Shown here: piece after piece, positions 21,974 to 33,849 of the stretch | Layout: each line of letters opens with the position of its first letter | Position numbering within the stretch: the stretch's first letter is position 1 | Source: Mikania micrantha | Taxonomy: Eukaryota; Streptophyta; Magnoliopsida; Asterales; Asteraceae | Length of the DNA stretch: 64,000 bases | Direction of reading: 5' to 3' | Assembly: GCA_009363875.1 (NCBI GenBank) | Contig: CM018682.1 | Location: 50,723,372-50,787,371 of the forward strand | The notes under the pieces: generated by a model | What the model was told of the DNA's origin: nothing | Databases searched by the model: none | Seen by the model: only the letters and a program-made list of their open reading frames with translations | Made by a program: the position numbers and the translations under genes

Positions 21974-22464
21974 TGTCACAACCCGAGCCAGTGGGACGGA
22001 TCGACTTTCCTGTCGGGCGGAAGGTTCTCGGGGTGCGATATCATGAGATAATCGGAATGATCAGATTGTGTGCATAGCATCAACATTTGAGAATAACTAG
22101 TGCAAAATACTAATAAACTAGGATTACAAAGTAAAATTGCAATTGTTAATGTTGGATAATTTACCTAAGTAAACCTATCTAAAGAATCATAAGTTTACTA
22201 TCTTCTAACTGTACAAGATATCAAAAATGATTCATAAGAAACAAAAAAAAATATGTGCTTCAAAAGATACTAGGTGCTCTATCTGGGCATCCTAGTATGC
22301 ATCCTGAACCTTAACTTGTATATTGTTCTTGATGATAATTAAGCGTTTAATTCCATATACTGAAATTTCAACATTGAACAATACGAAAAATGATAACCTT
22401 TGAATAACCTGAAAATGACAACCTTAACCTCACCAACAACCACCTATGCTATCCAGTCAAGTAT

Positions 22465-22524
22465 GCTTATATGTAGGGCATGCGTAGGGTCAAACTTACC
22501 GCAAGCCAGCCGCCAGCCCACCAC
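22465..22524 (-). repeat. TATA-like module, copy 3
   Basis: Minus strand GTGGTGGGCTGGCGGCTGGC ... ATGCCCTACATATAAGC, in the outer solo LTR. Confidence 0.75.
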
Positions 22525-22656
22525 ATACCGGGCGGCATAATCAAATTGTTATCAATGATAAATAAGTGTTTCACCCGCTACTAAATTCACCAGACAAACC
22601 TACCAGAGCGACAACCCTAACCTCACTAATGACACCAGTCCAATCCGGCCATATAT

Positions 22657-22717
22657 GCTTATGTATAGAGCATACGTAGGGTCAAGCTTACCGCTAGCCC
22701 AGCCACCAGCCCACCAC
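22657..22717 (-). repeat. TATA-like module, copy 4
   Basis: Minus strand GTGGGCTGGTGGCTGGGCTA ... ATGCTCTATACATAAGC. It is the tandem partner of copy 3, about 190 bp away, and shares the flanks CATTAGTGAGGTTAGGGTTG-like and GATAATTA. Confidence 0.75.
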
Positions 22718-23440
22718 ATATAGGACCACATATGATATTCTTATTAGTGATAATTAGGTAGTTCACTCTCTACCAACACCACAATCGTTAGAGTTTGAAA
22801 ATAGTTTTTGAGTTCACTTCAGAGGACAACTGAATGCCTTGGCATTCAGTATCAATCCACATAAGCAACATGGGTGTAACGGTCTGCATCGGTGCGTCGT
22901 TAGAGGATATCAATTAGGAGACACCGGGTCTACTAATAGTATGATAATCATCCTAGCCACTGTTACAAAACATGAATGGACGATGAGGAACACAGAATGG
23001 TAGGTACGAGTGGGCCAATCAGTCTGTCCTACAAGGTCCTGACAACGAATAACACTGAATGACTAGTAGGGGTTGACAACATAGGTCAACATGCGGCGGT
23101 CAATCAGTTTGTCACACCCCGTGTGTCCCGTCGGGGGGAAGGTTCTCAGGGCGCGATATCGGGAATGATAATCCAAATGATCAGATTGTTTACATTGCAC
23201 ATGATATATAAATGAGAAACTACTAAAGGAAAATAGAATTACAAAGTTAAATTACATCAGTTTAGTTCATAATTTAACAATGTAAATCTACTATCAACAT
23301 CATAAATCTTCTATCTTGTATCTGCACAAGATTTACAAAATGTCTTTAAAATGATGTTTCAAAAGTATGCAGGTCCAAAAACTAGGTCCTCTAACTGGTA
23401 TCCTAGTCCAAAAGTAATAACTCCTTAGTTGATCTGTTCA

Positions 23441-23462
23441 TCACCTGAGAAGTCATGCAAAA
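23441..23462 (-). promoter_or_regulatory. acceptor-like site CATGACTTCTCAG/GTGA (minus)
   Basis: Minus strand TGCATGACTTCTCAG/GTGATG. Identical in layout to 36344-36364 in element A. Confidence 0.35.
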
Positions 23463-23577
23463 ACAACAAGTTAACACATGGTTGGTGAGTTCATGTAGTT
23501 TTATAAAAATGAGTTTGAATAACCTGAATGACAACCTTAACCTCACCATTAACCACCTTTACCATCTAGTTCAGTAT

Positions 23578-23639
23578 GCTTATATATAGGGCATATGTAG
23601 GGTCGAACTTACACCCCCGCCCAGCCACCGTCCCACCAC
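23578..23639 (-). repeat. TATA-like module, copy 5
   Basis: Minus strand TGGTGGGACGGTGGCTGGGC ... ATGCCCTATATATAAGC, inner solo LTR. Confidence 0.75.
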
Positions 23640-23798
23640 ATACCAAACCACATGATATATTGTTCCAGGTGATAATTAAGCATTTCATCACATACCTTTG
23701 ATTTATAGCATTTGATTACCCTGAAATTGGTTACCTTGATCCCCCGAAATGACAACCTTAACCTCATCAATGACCACCTATGATATCCCATCAAGTAT

Positions 23799-23850
23799 GC
23801 TTATATATAGGGCATATGTAGGGGACAAGCCTTAGCCACCGTCCCATCAC
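23799..23850 (-). repeat. TATA-like module, copy 6
   Basis: Minus strand TGATGGGACGGTGGCTAAGG ... ATGCCCTATATATAAGC, slightly shortened; tandem partner of copy 5. Confidence 0.7.
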
Positions 23851-24229
23851 ATACCGGACTGCTTAGCATATTGTTGTTAATGATAATTAAGCGTTTCATT
23901 CCATTCACCTTCGTTTTAGATTTTGATTTCCACAAATAGAATCACCTCTGATCATTAGAGTTCACCATATATTCATGATTACCCCAAAGCACTTGTAGGA
24001 ATATTATATTAAATGTTTAATTAATTTAATGATTAAGCATTTAAATACAACTAGGACATGATGATTGGGCCTTATTTGACTCAATCAATTAGACTAAGTT
24101 GTTGGTGGTTGTCCAAGTTGTACCCTCTCACACGTGGCCCATATCAGGCATGACCCACAAGGAGTCTACCTCTATGCGTCGGGACTTTCATGATGCCCAT
24201 ATCAGCTTGACCCATTGGCCTACTGTACA

Positions 24230-24670
24230 TGCCAAGACTTTAAGGATATCCTTTGATTCTTGATCATCTTTGATTCTCTTGATTTCGTTTGATAGTTTAA
24301 GTTATGCCCATATAGCTTGACTACAAGAGTCTACTATTGTGACGGGAATTCCGTGTGTTACACGTGGTCTTGATTTACATACAACTGACATCCACCTTAA
24401 CTTAAACATTAAAGATTTCATTAGATCTTAATGATTTCATTATTTCAATGATTCAGACACGGTTATGATTTCCTTTATTCCTTTGATTCTCTTGATTCTG
24501 ATCTTTAGAACTCCATGATTTCCACAATCATTATAGATTCTTGAGTAGGATCGTTAGTTTACTGATAACACACTGGATTAGATTCCATTGCAATTGAACT
24601 TTAGCTTTAGTTCTTTTGATTTCACTTTAAATTTAGATTCTTGAATTTGAACTCGATGGACAAAGGGTTT
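24230..24670. repeat. variable motif array, slot 1 (TTGATTCT / GATTTC type)
   Basis: Irregular TTTGATTCTTGAT, CTTTGATTCTCTTGATT and GATTTCATTAGATC words through the stretch between the GGCCCAATCA-like phrase and the U-rich block. This is the inner solo LTR's version of slot 1. Confidence 0.65.
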
Positions 24671-24842
24671 TGTTTAGAGTTTAGAATTAAAGTATTACTC
24701 AAAATAATAATTAATTAACTTATTAGTTAATTCTGCATAGCAATTTCCTAGACAGAAGTCTAGAAATATATACAAACATATGTAAATCATATAATAAGTA
24801 AAAGCATTTACGTAAAACAATTTAAATAAAAAGGTTTACGCA

Positions 24843-24907
24843 TGCTTCTCAGCCCCGCGTTTGAAAACAAAAATGTTTAGAAAAGGGGTAACGAACTCAC
24901 ATGTGTT
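24843..24907 (-). promoter_or_regulatory. GTGAGTTC donor-like site with CCCC...GGGG hairpin (minus)
   Basis: Minus strand ACACAT/GTGAGTTCG, then ACCCCTTTTC and GCGGGGCTGAGAAGC. The hairpin is intact; the donor has CAT instead of CAG. Confidence 0.45.
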
Positions 24908-25739
24908 GCTCTGTATTGAATTACCACAAAATGCGCGCTCGTTGTTGTAGACTATGTTTCTTTAGTTCCTGAGTTGTTTTAAGAGAATTCGAATTCGATA
25001 AGTATTTATATTAGTCGTCGTATCTAGGGTTTGGTGTCGGTGTTCCACTAAGTGTCCTATGTAGTGTGCTTCTAAGACTCTATCTACTAGTCTAACTAAT
25101 CACCCATTCGTACCCTTAATCCCATGATTTATCATAACAAGTCTTTAATTAAAAAGTTTCTAATTTAATTCACTTTAAATTAAACATTACGTCAAACCAT
25201 TTATTTTAATTTAATAAAGTTTAGAAATCGTTTTCTTTTATTAAAGTATTATGAATGATGGGCTTGGGTTAAGCCCATTGGGCGAACCTTTAGCCCACTA
25301 CTAGATTTTGGTTGTTCATATATTCCTTATCAATACTTTGATCAATTAAGCCTTGATGGTTTTAGTAAACCATCTAGGTTAGTTACCCGTCTTTATAGAT
25401 TTTTTCCTAAGGCTGGGTGTTAATAATTTAATCAACACCCAAGTCCTTATGTTATTGTTTTAATCCTTTATAACTTCTCCCATGGTTTGATCTCAAAGTA
25501 GTGTTGACAATCCTTCTTTAGGTGATATCATCATTTATGAGATTTCTTGTTATAGAAAACCCCACTAGTACCTTTATTAACTTAATTTCCTTTGATAGAT
25601 AAATTCATGATAAATCCTTGAAAATAGGTGTAGATTTCATGCAAGGGAAACCCGAGTACCCTTTTTCCCATGCACCCCCATAAACTCGACCTATTCATGC
25701 ATGTTCCTTCATTTATCCTAAATCCTCATTCAAAAACTT

Positions 25740-26215
25740 AGGTTCATAGGCCTATGGTTTGGCAATAGTCGTAGGTTCGCTGCCTTTGTTCCAACAGCCG
25801 AGGGTTAGTATGCCATTAGGTTCGGTTAAGTGCTAGGGTTCGGCCAAGACAGGAGACTCGATGTAACAGATTCGTGGCTTAGGTTTGCATAGCTAAGGTT
25901 CGGCCAAGATAGTAGCTTCGGCTGGTCATTGGGTTCGGCCATCACTGGTTCAGCCGAGTAGGGTTCGCAGCTCCATGGTTCGTGGATAGCATAGGTTCGC
26001 GGCACATGGTTCGGTTCCCTCAGGCTCGTCCATGCTCCTGGTTCGTGTCACATGCAGGTTCGGCCAAGACAGGGTTCGACTAACAGAAGGTGCGGATGCA
26101 GGAGGTTCGGCCATATCAGCCCTCATGAACCTGCAACATCGACCAGCTCTAATCTTTCCCGAACCTGCTGTTCTAGTCTATGCCCCATCATCATCTCCAT
26201 GTCCTAGGTTATTAC
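25740..26215. repeat. block 2 motif cluster (GGTTCGGCC / GGTTCG type)
   Basis: About twenty GGTTCG words on the plus strand (CGAACC on the LTR's own strand), often GGTTCGGCCAAGAC or GGTTCGGCCAT, irregular spacing. Lies between the GAG/GTA site and the rest of the LTR. Confidence 0.85.
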
Positions 26216-26342
26216 AGACCTATCACGGGTTTCTTCAAGCTCATACGGATTCGTTTTAGCGTTTTCAAGGTGTAAAAGTCGTTTAAAACATAAGAACTTA
26301 ATCCGGTTGTGTCTAATTGGAAAAACGAAAAGTAAAACTCGA

Positions 26343-26495
26343 GATTTACCTCGAAATATCGGCCTAGAGCTTGAGATCGTTGTGGTTTCTTGTTCTCCTC
26401 GATCACACGAACGTTTAGAGCCAAAGATCGCTTGAAATAATGGGGAAATGGATGACAAATTGTAGAGAGAAGTTAGAGAGAGAGCTCGAGATGGA
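26343..26495 (-). promoter_or_regulatory. leader with GAG/GTAAAT donor-like site (minus)
   Basis: Minus strand has CTCTCTCTAACTTCTCTC (26455-26485), then a leader ending TTTCGAG/GTAAATCTC (about 26343-26356). Same design as A. Confidence 0.4.
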
Positions 26496-26759
26496 GGTGT
26501 AAAATCTGGTAGGTGGGGTTGTGGTCTTAATGGCCACATTAAATTGGTTAAAAATACCCGGTTTCGATCGGCTCGTTCGGTTTTGCTCGGTTTCGCGTAA
26601 AACGTCGTTTTCCTTTGTTTCGTAACGAAACGACTCGGTTTCTAAGATTAGATTTATAAAATTATTATAGGTGGTTATTCCTAGTAAATTAACTAAATAT
26701 CTTCCATTTACTTTAAACTTTTCAAAAATATTTGATTTACTGTTTAAAATCGAATCGTA

Positions 26760-26960
26760 CAGTCTTCGCGCGTATTCGTTCGAATCGTCACCCGTACGAA
26801 CACGACGATAACTATACTTTCCAATATTGTTTTCTAATTATCGGATATCATTCAGAAAGTTAAACTTTCAGATATATTCGTACAGATCGTCACCTATACG
26901 AATAATCCGTCGATTTAGCATTCACGTAACGACATCCGTGTTGTTTTGTTCGGTAGAGCC
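26760..26960 (-). promoter_or_regulatory. paired TGACGAT/ACGAATA motifs in U3 (minus)
   Basis: Minus strand ATAGGTGACGATCTGTACGA (near 26900) and ACGGGTGACGATTCGAACGA (near 26800), about 100 bp apart, followed by ACGCGCGAAGACTGTACGAT-like sequence. TGACG is the core of plant bZIP (TGA-factor) sites; binding is inference. Confidence 0.5.
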
Positions 26961-27334
26961 TCACATACGTTTATACATAATAAAATCCTAACAATTAATC
27001 ACATGATGGTTGTGTATCGCCAGCTAATTATCTGATTGATGAACCATGTTTTCTGAGTTTTGTTTCTCTGAAATGATTCTGAATTTGCTCTATGATAACA
27101 CGAAATGATAATGGTATATGATATGAATATAACATACACTAAAATATGTAAAGTTTGTACCTGATTACTATTCAAGTTACTGTTGAGATCACTGTTCCGG
27201 TGACGTTTCTGGCACTGATGTTACACAGTATGTATTTCGAAGTAATTATGCTTATTATTCAAACTTAAGTTCTTCCGATACCATGTGCACATGTACCTTT
27301 TAACCAACCGGTTCCCATCCAAGAACTTACACAT

Positions 27335-27660
27335 GTTTTAATTTGAGTTTGAGTTTGAGTATGAGCATGAGTATGAGTATGTGTATGAGTATGAGTATGA
27401 GTAATAGTATGAGTAATGTATGAGTTATAGTATGATTAATAATATGAGTAATGTATGAGTCTGAATACGTATGAGAAAAGTATGAATTTTCATGAAAAGC
27501 ATGAGTTTGTATGACTGAGCATGAGTTTGTATGACTATGCAAGAATTTGATAAAGTATGCGTTTGATAAAGTATGTGTGTAATAAAGTATACGTTTGACA
27601 AAGTATGTGTTTGATAAAGTATATGTGTATGAGAAATTATATGTTTGAGAAACATATAAT
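27335..27660. repeat. variable motif array, slot 1 (ATGAGT type)
   Basis: A (GAGTTT)/(GAGTAT) hexanucleotide run at 27345-27420, grading into irregular AGTATGAGT, GCATGAGTTTGTATGACT and AAAGTATGTGTTTGAT words. It occupies slot 1 of the outer solo LTR. Confidence 0.8.
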
Positions 27661-27827
27661 TATAGTAATTTATAAACAAAGTTATAATGATTCAAGCATA
27701 AGCATAAACATAATAATCAAATGATTTAACTGTTAATAATTTATAAACGAATTATAAACAGTAACAGTAAACAATTTATAAAAACATGACAGTAATTATA
27801 TAAAGCATTTATATAAAACATTTGTGA

Positions 27828-27896
27828 CATGTTTCTCAGTCCCGCAGTAAAACAAAATAGTTTCAAAAAGGACATATGAACTCACCTGTGCTTCAA
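27828..27896 (-). promoter_or_regulatory. CAG/GTGAGT donor-like site (outer solo LTR)
   Basis: Minus strand AAGCACAG/GTGAGTTCATATG, then TCC...GGGACTGAGAAAC, a weakened form of the hairpin. Confidence 0.4.
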
Positions 27897-28979
27897 TGCA
27901 AATGAACCAAGTAGAATTACGTGTGCTTGATTGTAGTAGATTACATAGCTTCAAAACCTGGGTTGATTTATTATGACCGAATACTATAAGTATATATAGT
28001 TGACGTATATAGGGTTGTGGTCTCGGTGTGCGACCATGTGTCCTATGATTTAACTAATGTGTTACTATGAATTCACTAACACTCTAAGTTAATTACCCTC
28101 TATGAACCCTTATCCCTTGACTAATTATCACTCAACCTTATTTAATATTTATAAAATAAAAGTCATAATCCTTTAATAAATCATCGTTTATAAAATCATA
28201 TTAATTTTCAACAATTTAAATTTAGAAAAACATTGAATTTAAAGCATTTTAATAAATAAGTTTTGATAATTTATAATTCATTTCATAAAATTATTAATTA
28301 TTTTATGAAAACATAAGTTAAACTTGTTAGAACTTGGATTGACCAGATTAGGTTAATCATTAAGTCCTTGAATAATTTTTTGTTAACACTAATCTTATTC
28401 GCTCTTAAGTTGGTTACTAACCAAGATTATTCATTTTGGGATGATATAGGTTTGTTACCCATAGTATGAAAATACTAAGTGTTGGATGTTGGTCATACAA
28501 GATGAACATATCCCATGCTTAGTTATTTTTTTCCTTTGAATCCATATAGTACCCTCTCGTTCTTTAGTCTCTTTGTAACTCATGACTCCTTATTATATCG
28601 TTTCTTGTTAGTATTTGTTAAATAAACCTAGTTTATTAGCTTAGAATCACCCTTAGTTATTATAGAAAACTTTAGAGTTTTCGGCTAACACCTTGTTAAC
28701 CATACTTGAACAACATCGGTTTAATTTAACATGACTCAAGTGACTCATAACCTTTTGATTGTTAAAACACAAGTTTATAGATTCTATGGAATTTAAGAAG
28801 ATTTAGTGTTTGCAAAATATCAACATCGACAATTAACAAAACCCTTTAACACCCTTGTGATCCTAAAGCCTTTCTAACCGGCATCCCTTTGTGCAAATGA
28901 TTTCCCATTAACTTGATTTTTTTGATTAGAATATACTGCTTCTAATCTTCACTGACTTGGAGGACTTGAATGTAGATAA

Positions 28980-29395
28980 TCTCGATGTCAACAGTTGGCA
29001 ATATCGATGAACATAAAAATAAACGTTTAACACACTTGGAACACCCTAGAACTCATCAAACGGACATTCATATGTTCAAGTCGGTCCCAAAACATTGTTT
29101 TTAAGAAATTTGAGCTGCTTCCATGCCTAATGTACTTGGATAACTTGAAAGCAGCCAATCTCGATGACCACCTATAATATTGATGGTCATCAGCAATACA
29201 ATATCGATGAGACAGCACGTTCCTCATGTCGATACTACAAGTTCGACAGTCCCGAGTTTGCTGCCTGGTTCAACATCGACCTTAGCAATATCAGTGGCCC
29301 CTTTCCTTGGGAACTTCAGGGGTCGTCGACATTAGTGATCTCGAAGTATCACCATCGATTTTGTCCTATTGAACTTACTAACATCGGCTGATGAA
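28980..29395. repeat. block 2 motif cluster (ATCGAT / AATATCGA type)
   Basis: Repeated CTCGATG, AATATCGATG, ATCGACC, CAATATC and CATCGA words, for example GCAATACAATATCGATGAGA. Position matches block 2; the motif differs from the inner LTR. Confidence 0.75.
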
Positions 29396-30289
29396 GATGG
29401 TTGTGCTAATCCTAAAGGTATTAGGGGCCCAATTACGGCTGCAAAGGTTGCAGCTCACCGGAACAGTAACAACAACATAACCAGCCCGTTCGAGCTCATT
29501 TTTACCTTTAATCAGCGATTCAAAGCTTGTTTTCTTCGTCTCTTCACGATATACACGTTCCCACGGTCGTTTTGACTCCAATTTTGCTATATTTGGTTGA
29601 GATTTGAGCACGATACATGGAGTTTCTTGAGAGAGAGATGTAGAGAGAGAAACGACGAATTGTAGAGAGAGAGAGCTCGGTTAGAGAGAGAGAGCTCGGT
29701 TTTCTCGTAACAAAACGTTACGATACTTTAAAATAAAGTTTTCTAATTTATTTTAGGTGGTAATTCCTAATAAATTAACTAAATATCTTTCGTTTATTTT
29801 TAAAATGTCAAAAACGATTAATTTAATTATTTCATCAGATCGTATCGTTCTCACGCGTTTTCGTACGAATCGTCACTCGTTCGAAGACGACGACAACGTT
29901 ACTTTCCAATATTGTTTTCTATTTATTAGACATGATTCATAATGTTAAAACCACAGATATATTCGTTCAAATCATCACCCACACCAATAGTCCGTCAGTT
30001 TAATATTCACGCAACGACGTCCGTTATTGTTTTGTTTTATACATTCTCACATACGTTTATATGTAATAAATCCCAAACAAGCAGGCACGTATAGTTTCAC
30101 ATCTTGATTTAGCATCTTGAATCATGTTAGCATCATATCGGTGTCTGTTGTCTACAAATGTTGAGTGCTACACTGATTGCAAGTTGTTTCGTATAAAGTT
30201 TACACGGAATAGTGTACGAATAATTTCCGTACACAAATCTACAGTAAAATCCTACTATTTCGATTTACTGTTCAAACACTAATGTTACA

Positions 30290-30867
30290 ATGTTGGATGC
30301 TTATTGTCAACTACCGATCTAAATCCAAATGTAATTTGGGACTTGATCATAAGTTGGCATATTATAGTGGACAGTCGTAGACTGACCACATTTATTCCTT
30401 ATACTTGATAATAGCTTGGGTCACAATTATCATGTTACATTTATGTTATGTTTAATTCATATTTTTTCAACTTCATACTTTGCATTTTAGATACTAAACA
30501 TATTGTTCTCACCAACTACTTGTAGCTGGCAGATACTTTTTCACATGTTTCCGGAAATCAAGGGTAGGTCCAACAGGGACAACTAAGGCGACCTATTAAG
30601 ATTGATCAAGATCAGGAAACAAGCTAGGATGGATTAGAAACACATATAATCCTTTTTGTTTAATTATCTTGTTTGATCTTATGTGTAAACAATATTTTTG
30701 AGGTAGAATAGTTGTATACTTTTGGTAGTTAGAATGCTTTGTAATCAAACCATATTTAACTTTATGAAACATAGTAACACTGTGGTTGTTCCTTAAATAC
30801 TTGGTCATGATTCAATCAATCCGTCGTTACCGCGCCGTGGAATTCGTACGCGGCACAAGGTGTGACA
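30290..30867 (+). mobile_element. D0 gypsy LTR (B-type), 3' end piece
   Basis: Continues 21973. Matches the end of B's LTR: GGGACTTGATCATAAGTTGG, TTGTTCTCACCAACTACTTG, GGACAACTAAGG, ACAAGCTAGGATGGATT and CCGCGCCGTGG, ending GGTGTGACA at 30867. The acceptor site GTGTTTCAGG of B is GTTTCCGG here. Confidence 0.85.
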
Positions 30868-31545
30868 AATATTAAGAAAGTGCGAATGATCGGTGCTCAA
30901 ATCGTCTCAAACAAAGCAGGTCTTGATCCACACTTGAGGGTTTTGGTTTTTCTAACCAATCGAAACCTTTTAACATAAAACTGGTTGAAAGTCATTTAGA
31001 ACTCAACAAATGAAGCTTTTTCGACCTTAGGAACACTTAGAACAAGTTCAAAAGAGGCCTTGAAAGGTTCCACAAACCCAGGTCGAATTGAAGATATGGT
31101 ATTGACATATGAAATGTTGATACTATTAGTATCGACGGGCTGGAAGTTGCTGCCACCTTTCCATCGAGACTGCTAATCTCGACGAACTAGTATTGACCAA
31201 GGAGAATCGATATTAACAAATTCGATGATGTATAAAGGTGTAGTTCTAAAAGGGGCGTCGATATTGGTAATATCGAAAGCATAGTATCGATGGCCTTCAA
31301 ATTGGTTCTAAGTGTTTTTTGTCGATACTAACAGTATGGACACCAAATTCCAGCTTCTTAAATCTTCGATACTAGTTTCTAAACCTTAGCCAAGTGTTCT
31401 AAGACTTAAAGGAACCAAAATCAATCATAAACATGACTTAATCGACCATGGAAGCATAAGGGGTCGTGAAAGGGTGGTTCAACCCATATCCGACTCTAAA
31501 TGTCTATGGTTTTGCTTTTCTACAACCTATGCTTAGCTCAATTTA
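30868..31545 (+). mobile_element. D gypsy LTR, left piece
   Basis: Non-coding sequence outside D0 and solo LTR C. Its content (a TATCGA-type block 2) and its continuation at 60501 with B-like LTR sequence indicate another B-type LTR, the oldest layer on this side. Its start is not in the window. Confidence 0.55.
31090..31390. repeat. block 2 motif cluster (TATCGA / ATCGACGG type)
   Basis: Words such as GGTATTGACATATG, AGTATCGACGGGC, ATCGATATTAAC, GTCGATATTGGTAATATCGA and AGTATCGATGG. Similar to the outer solo LTR block but in a B-type LTR. Confidence 0.7.
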
Positions 31546-32029
31546 TGTGACAACCGGCTCCTGAGCAACTATGAGTCGGAAATCCAAGGGTGTACAAAAT
31601 CACAGTGTAAGACATAGTGTTACAAGAGCGAAGACAACCATAATAAACTAAAATAAAAATACACGGGTTTTTCCTAAAACAGTTAGGAAAATCCACTTAA
31701 TCAAATGAACATGAATCAGAAGAATAGAAAACAACCTGTGAGGGAAAACAATGAACGAAACCTGAATAGATAACATTTGGAGTGTCGATCCAACGAAGTA
31801 TCAACATGGGTGACAACCCATGTGGATATGTTGTTAGATTTGAATACCCTAAACGAAATCTTTACAGTATCAAAAAATGTCAGCAGTTAAATACAAACGC
31901 GGCGTTCGTATGGGGACGATTCATACAAATTTCCTCGTGAGTCTTTAACGTTGATGTAAAATAATAACAATTATTACAAAATCTCACCAAAACAATTTTA
32001 ATAAACAATCAAAAATTTTAAAACACATA

Positions 32030-32600
32030 ACCGTTCGTATGAATGGGCTTTCATTCGTACGAACCGGTCTAATTCGTGAAGCTTTTATAGCCACAGTTCG
32101 TTCGCCCGAATGGGAGCCACTCGTACGAAAGGCTGATTCGTGTGACAGCACAGCTATAAAAGCAACACTTACGTTTCCCAAACCCATTTTTCACCCAACT
32201 TTGTCAACCGAACCCCATACTCAGCCACTCGATTTTTCGGCCATTTCCACGCGCAATATGACCATTCCACCATCGAAATCATGTGTATTTCAACCCCAAC
32301 ACCTCCATTTCAAGATTTCAACCCTTTTCATCCCATTTCGGTCAAATACGAGCTCCACAGTAAGTATTAGCACCGATCCTTGGCACCAAAACACTCCAAA
32401 ACGTTTTAACATCAATTTCGAACATAAACACACCAAAAACAACCATCGATTTCAAAAATGGCGTTCTTAGTGAACTTACAGGCGAATGAGCCGTATGAAG
32501 GGCTCATTCGTGCGAACGAGCTGCCAGACGAATGAGCAACCGCACGAACGACATGGGTTCATTAGTGAGGAACAACCGTACGAATGAAGACCCATTCGCA
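32030..32600. repeat. block 2 motif cluster (TTCGTACGAA type)
   Basis: Words ATTCGTACGAA, CGTACGAATG, GCACGAACG and GACGAATGAGC at 32030-32145 and 32480-32610, separated by a CA/AT-rich stretch. TTCGTACGAA is itself a palindrome. Belongs to LTR C. Confidence 0.75.
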
Positions 32601-32787
32601 CGAACGGACAACAAGAAAGAACCGAGCCTTAGACCCGATCTTAAATCTAATCAAACTAAAACCAATGAAAACACATTTTTCAGAATCACGACAAGAAACA
32701 GAGCACATAATCACCTAACACCTAGCTAACTTATATTTAACACATGATTCAAACCGAGAGAACATACCGGGTGAGTGCATCGATGAC

Positions 32788-32792
32788 CCAAG
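32788..32792. repeat. target-site duplication CCAAG (element A)
   Basis: CCAAG at 32788-32792 and 58944-58948, immediately outside the LTR termini. Confidence 0.95.
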
Positions 32793-33119
32793 TGTAACAT
32801 CAGTGCCGGAAACGTCACCGGAATAGTGATCTCAACAGTGCCAAGAACAGTAATCAGGTACGAACTATACGTATTTCATTGTTTGTTAAATTTATAACAA
32901 AGTATCATTGTCATTTCGCGTTATCAAACAACAAATTCAGAATCATTTCAGGAAACAAAACTCAGAACAATGGTTCGTTAGTCAGATAGTTATCTGGCGA
33001 TACAGAACCATCATGTGATTATTTGTTAGGACTTTATTATGTATAAACGTATGTGAGCATTTGCAGAACAAAACAAAAACGGAGGTCGTTACGTGAATGT
33101 TAAATCGACGGATTATTCA

Positions 33120-33250
33120 TATAGGTGACGATCTGTACGAATATATCTAAAGATTTAACGTTTTGAACGATAACCAATAATTAGAAAACCATATTGAAAA
33201 GTATTGTTATCGTCGTGTTCGTACGGGTGACGATTCGAACGAATACGCAC
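33120..33250 (+). promoter_or_regulatory. paired TGACGAT/ACGAATA motifs in U3
   Basis: ATAGGTGACGATCTGTACGA (33121) and ACGGGTGACGATTCGAACGA (33218), about 100 bp apart, followed by ATACGCACGACGACCGTAC. Candidate bZIP sites by the TGACG core. Confidence 0.5.
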
Positions 33251-33532
33251 GACGACCGTACTATTCGATTTAAACTGTAACTTAAACGTTTTCAGAAAAT
33301 TTAAAATAAATAAGAGATATTTAGTTAATTTACTAGGAATAACCACCTAAAATAATTTTATAAATTCTATTTTAAAATTTAATCGTTTCGTTACGAAAAT
33401 AATGAAAAAAACCGACACTTTTACGCGAGACCACGCGAAACCGAACGAACCCGGGTATTTTACCCTCATTTATGATGGCATTAAATGCCATCTTTCACCT
33501 TCACCAACCAAAATTCAAACCCCAAATTCGGA

Positions 33533-33690
33533 GCTCTCTCTCTCTTCTTTCTCTCACTAAAACCTCAAGCTAGATCTCCTACATTTCTAAACGATATCGA
33601 CCCATTTTGGTGTTTAAACGACCACCATCACTCGTAGATCACGAAAGTACAACGGATCTAAGGTTTTATCCGGCTGATCCGAGGTAAAAT
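33533..33690 (+). promoter_or_regulatory. pyrimidine-rich leader and GAG/GTAAAA donor-like site
   Basis: CTCTCTCTCTCTTCTTTCTC (33534-33553) resembles a plant core-promoter Y patch. The leader ends GATCCGAG/GTAAAATCC at 33676-33692. No TATA box upstream; TATTTTACC at 33455 is the nearest. Confidence 0.4.
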
Positions 33691-33849
33691 CCATGTTTTT
33701 ATTCGGTTTTAAGGGTTTGAAAACTCTAAGTTCGAACCATCCTTGCAAGCTTATTATAACCTATCCTAAGCCATAGGAAACACATCACAATACCTTAGAA
33801 CCAAGTAGGAACAAGTCTTGTGTCAATGCTTAACTTAGTTGATCAAAAA

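Larger units (their letters stand above)
23110..27225 (-). mobile_element. inner solo LTR, A-type, minus strand, 4.1 kb
   Basis: Plus-strand ends TGTCACACCCCG (23110) and CTGATGTTACA (27225), that is TGTAACATCAG...GGGTGTGACA on the minus strand. Flanks CAGTT (23105-23109) and CAGTA (27226-27230) are a 4-of-5 target duplication. All A-type landmarks are present with no coding region. Position inside the outer LTR makes it the younger insertion. Confidence 0.88.
21974..30289 (-). mobile_element. outer solo LTR, A-type, minus strand (split)
   Basis: Plus-strand ends TGTCACAACCC (21974) and AATGTTACA (30289) are the reverse of TGTAACATT...GGGTTGTGACA. Total about 4.2 kb after removing the inner insertion at 23110-27225. 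No internal region or second LTR, so it is a solo LTR left by recombination. Inner landmarks on the minus strand: leader with CTCTCTCTC (29630-29700), ATCGATATT block, donor-like site, ATGAGT array and two modules. Confidence 0.88.
31546..32792 (+). mobile_element. solo LTR C, left piece
   Basis: Starts TGTGACAACCGG (31546) after ATTTA. Interrupted by element A at 32793 and resumes at 58949, ending GGGTGTGACA at 60500 followed by ATTAA. About 2.8 kb in total, no coding region: a solo LTR. Start and end are mutually consistent but the TSD is only 4 of 5. Confidence 0.75.

Noticed and set aside
26032..26539. Small frames on both strands in the inner solo LTR
   Set aside because: They coincide with the GGTTCG block and the leader; no family resemblance.
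29164..29611. Overlapping 75, 68 and 77-aa frames
   Set aside because: Located in the ATCGAT block and leader of the outer solo LTR; not conserved in the other LTRs.
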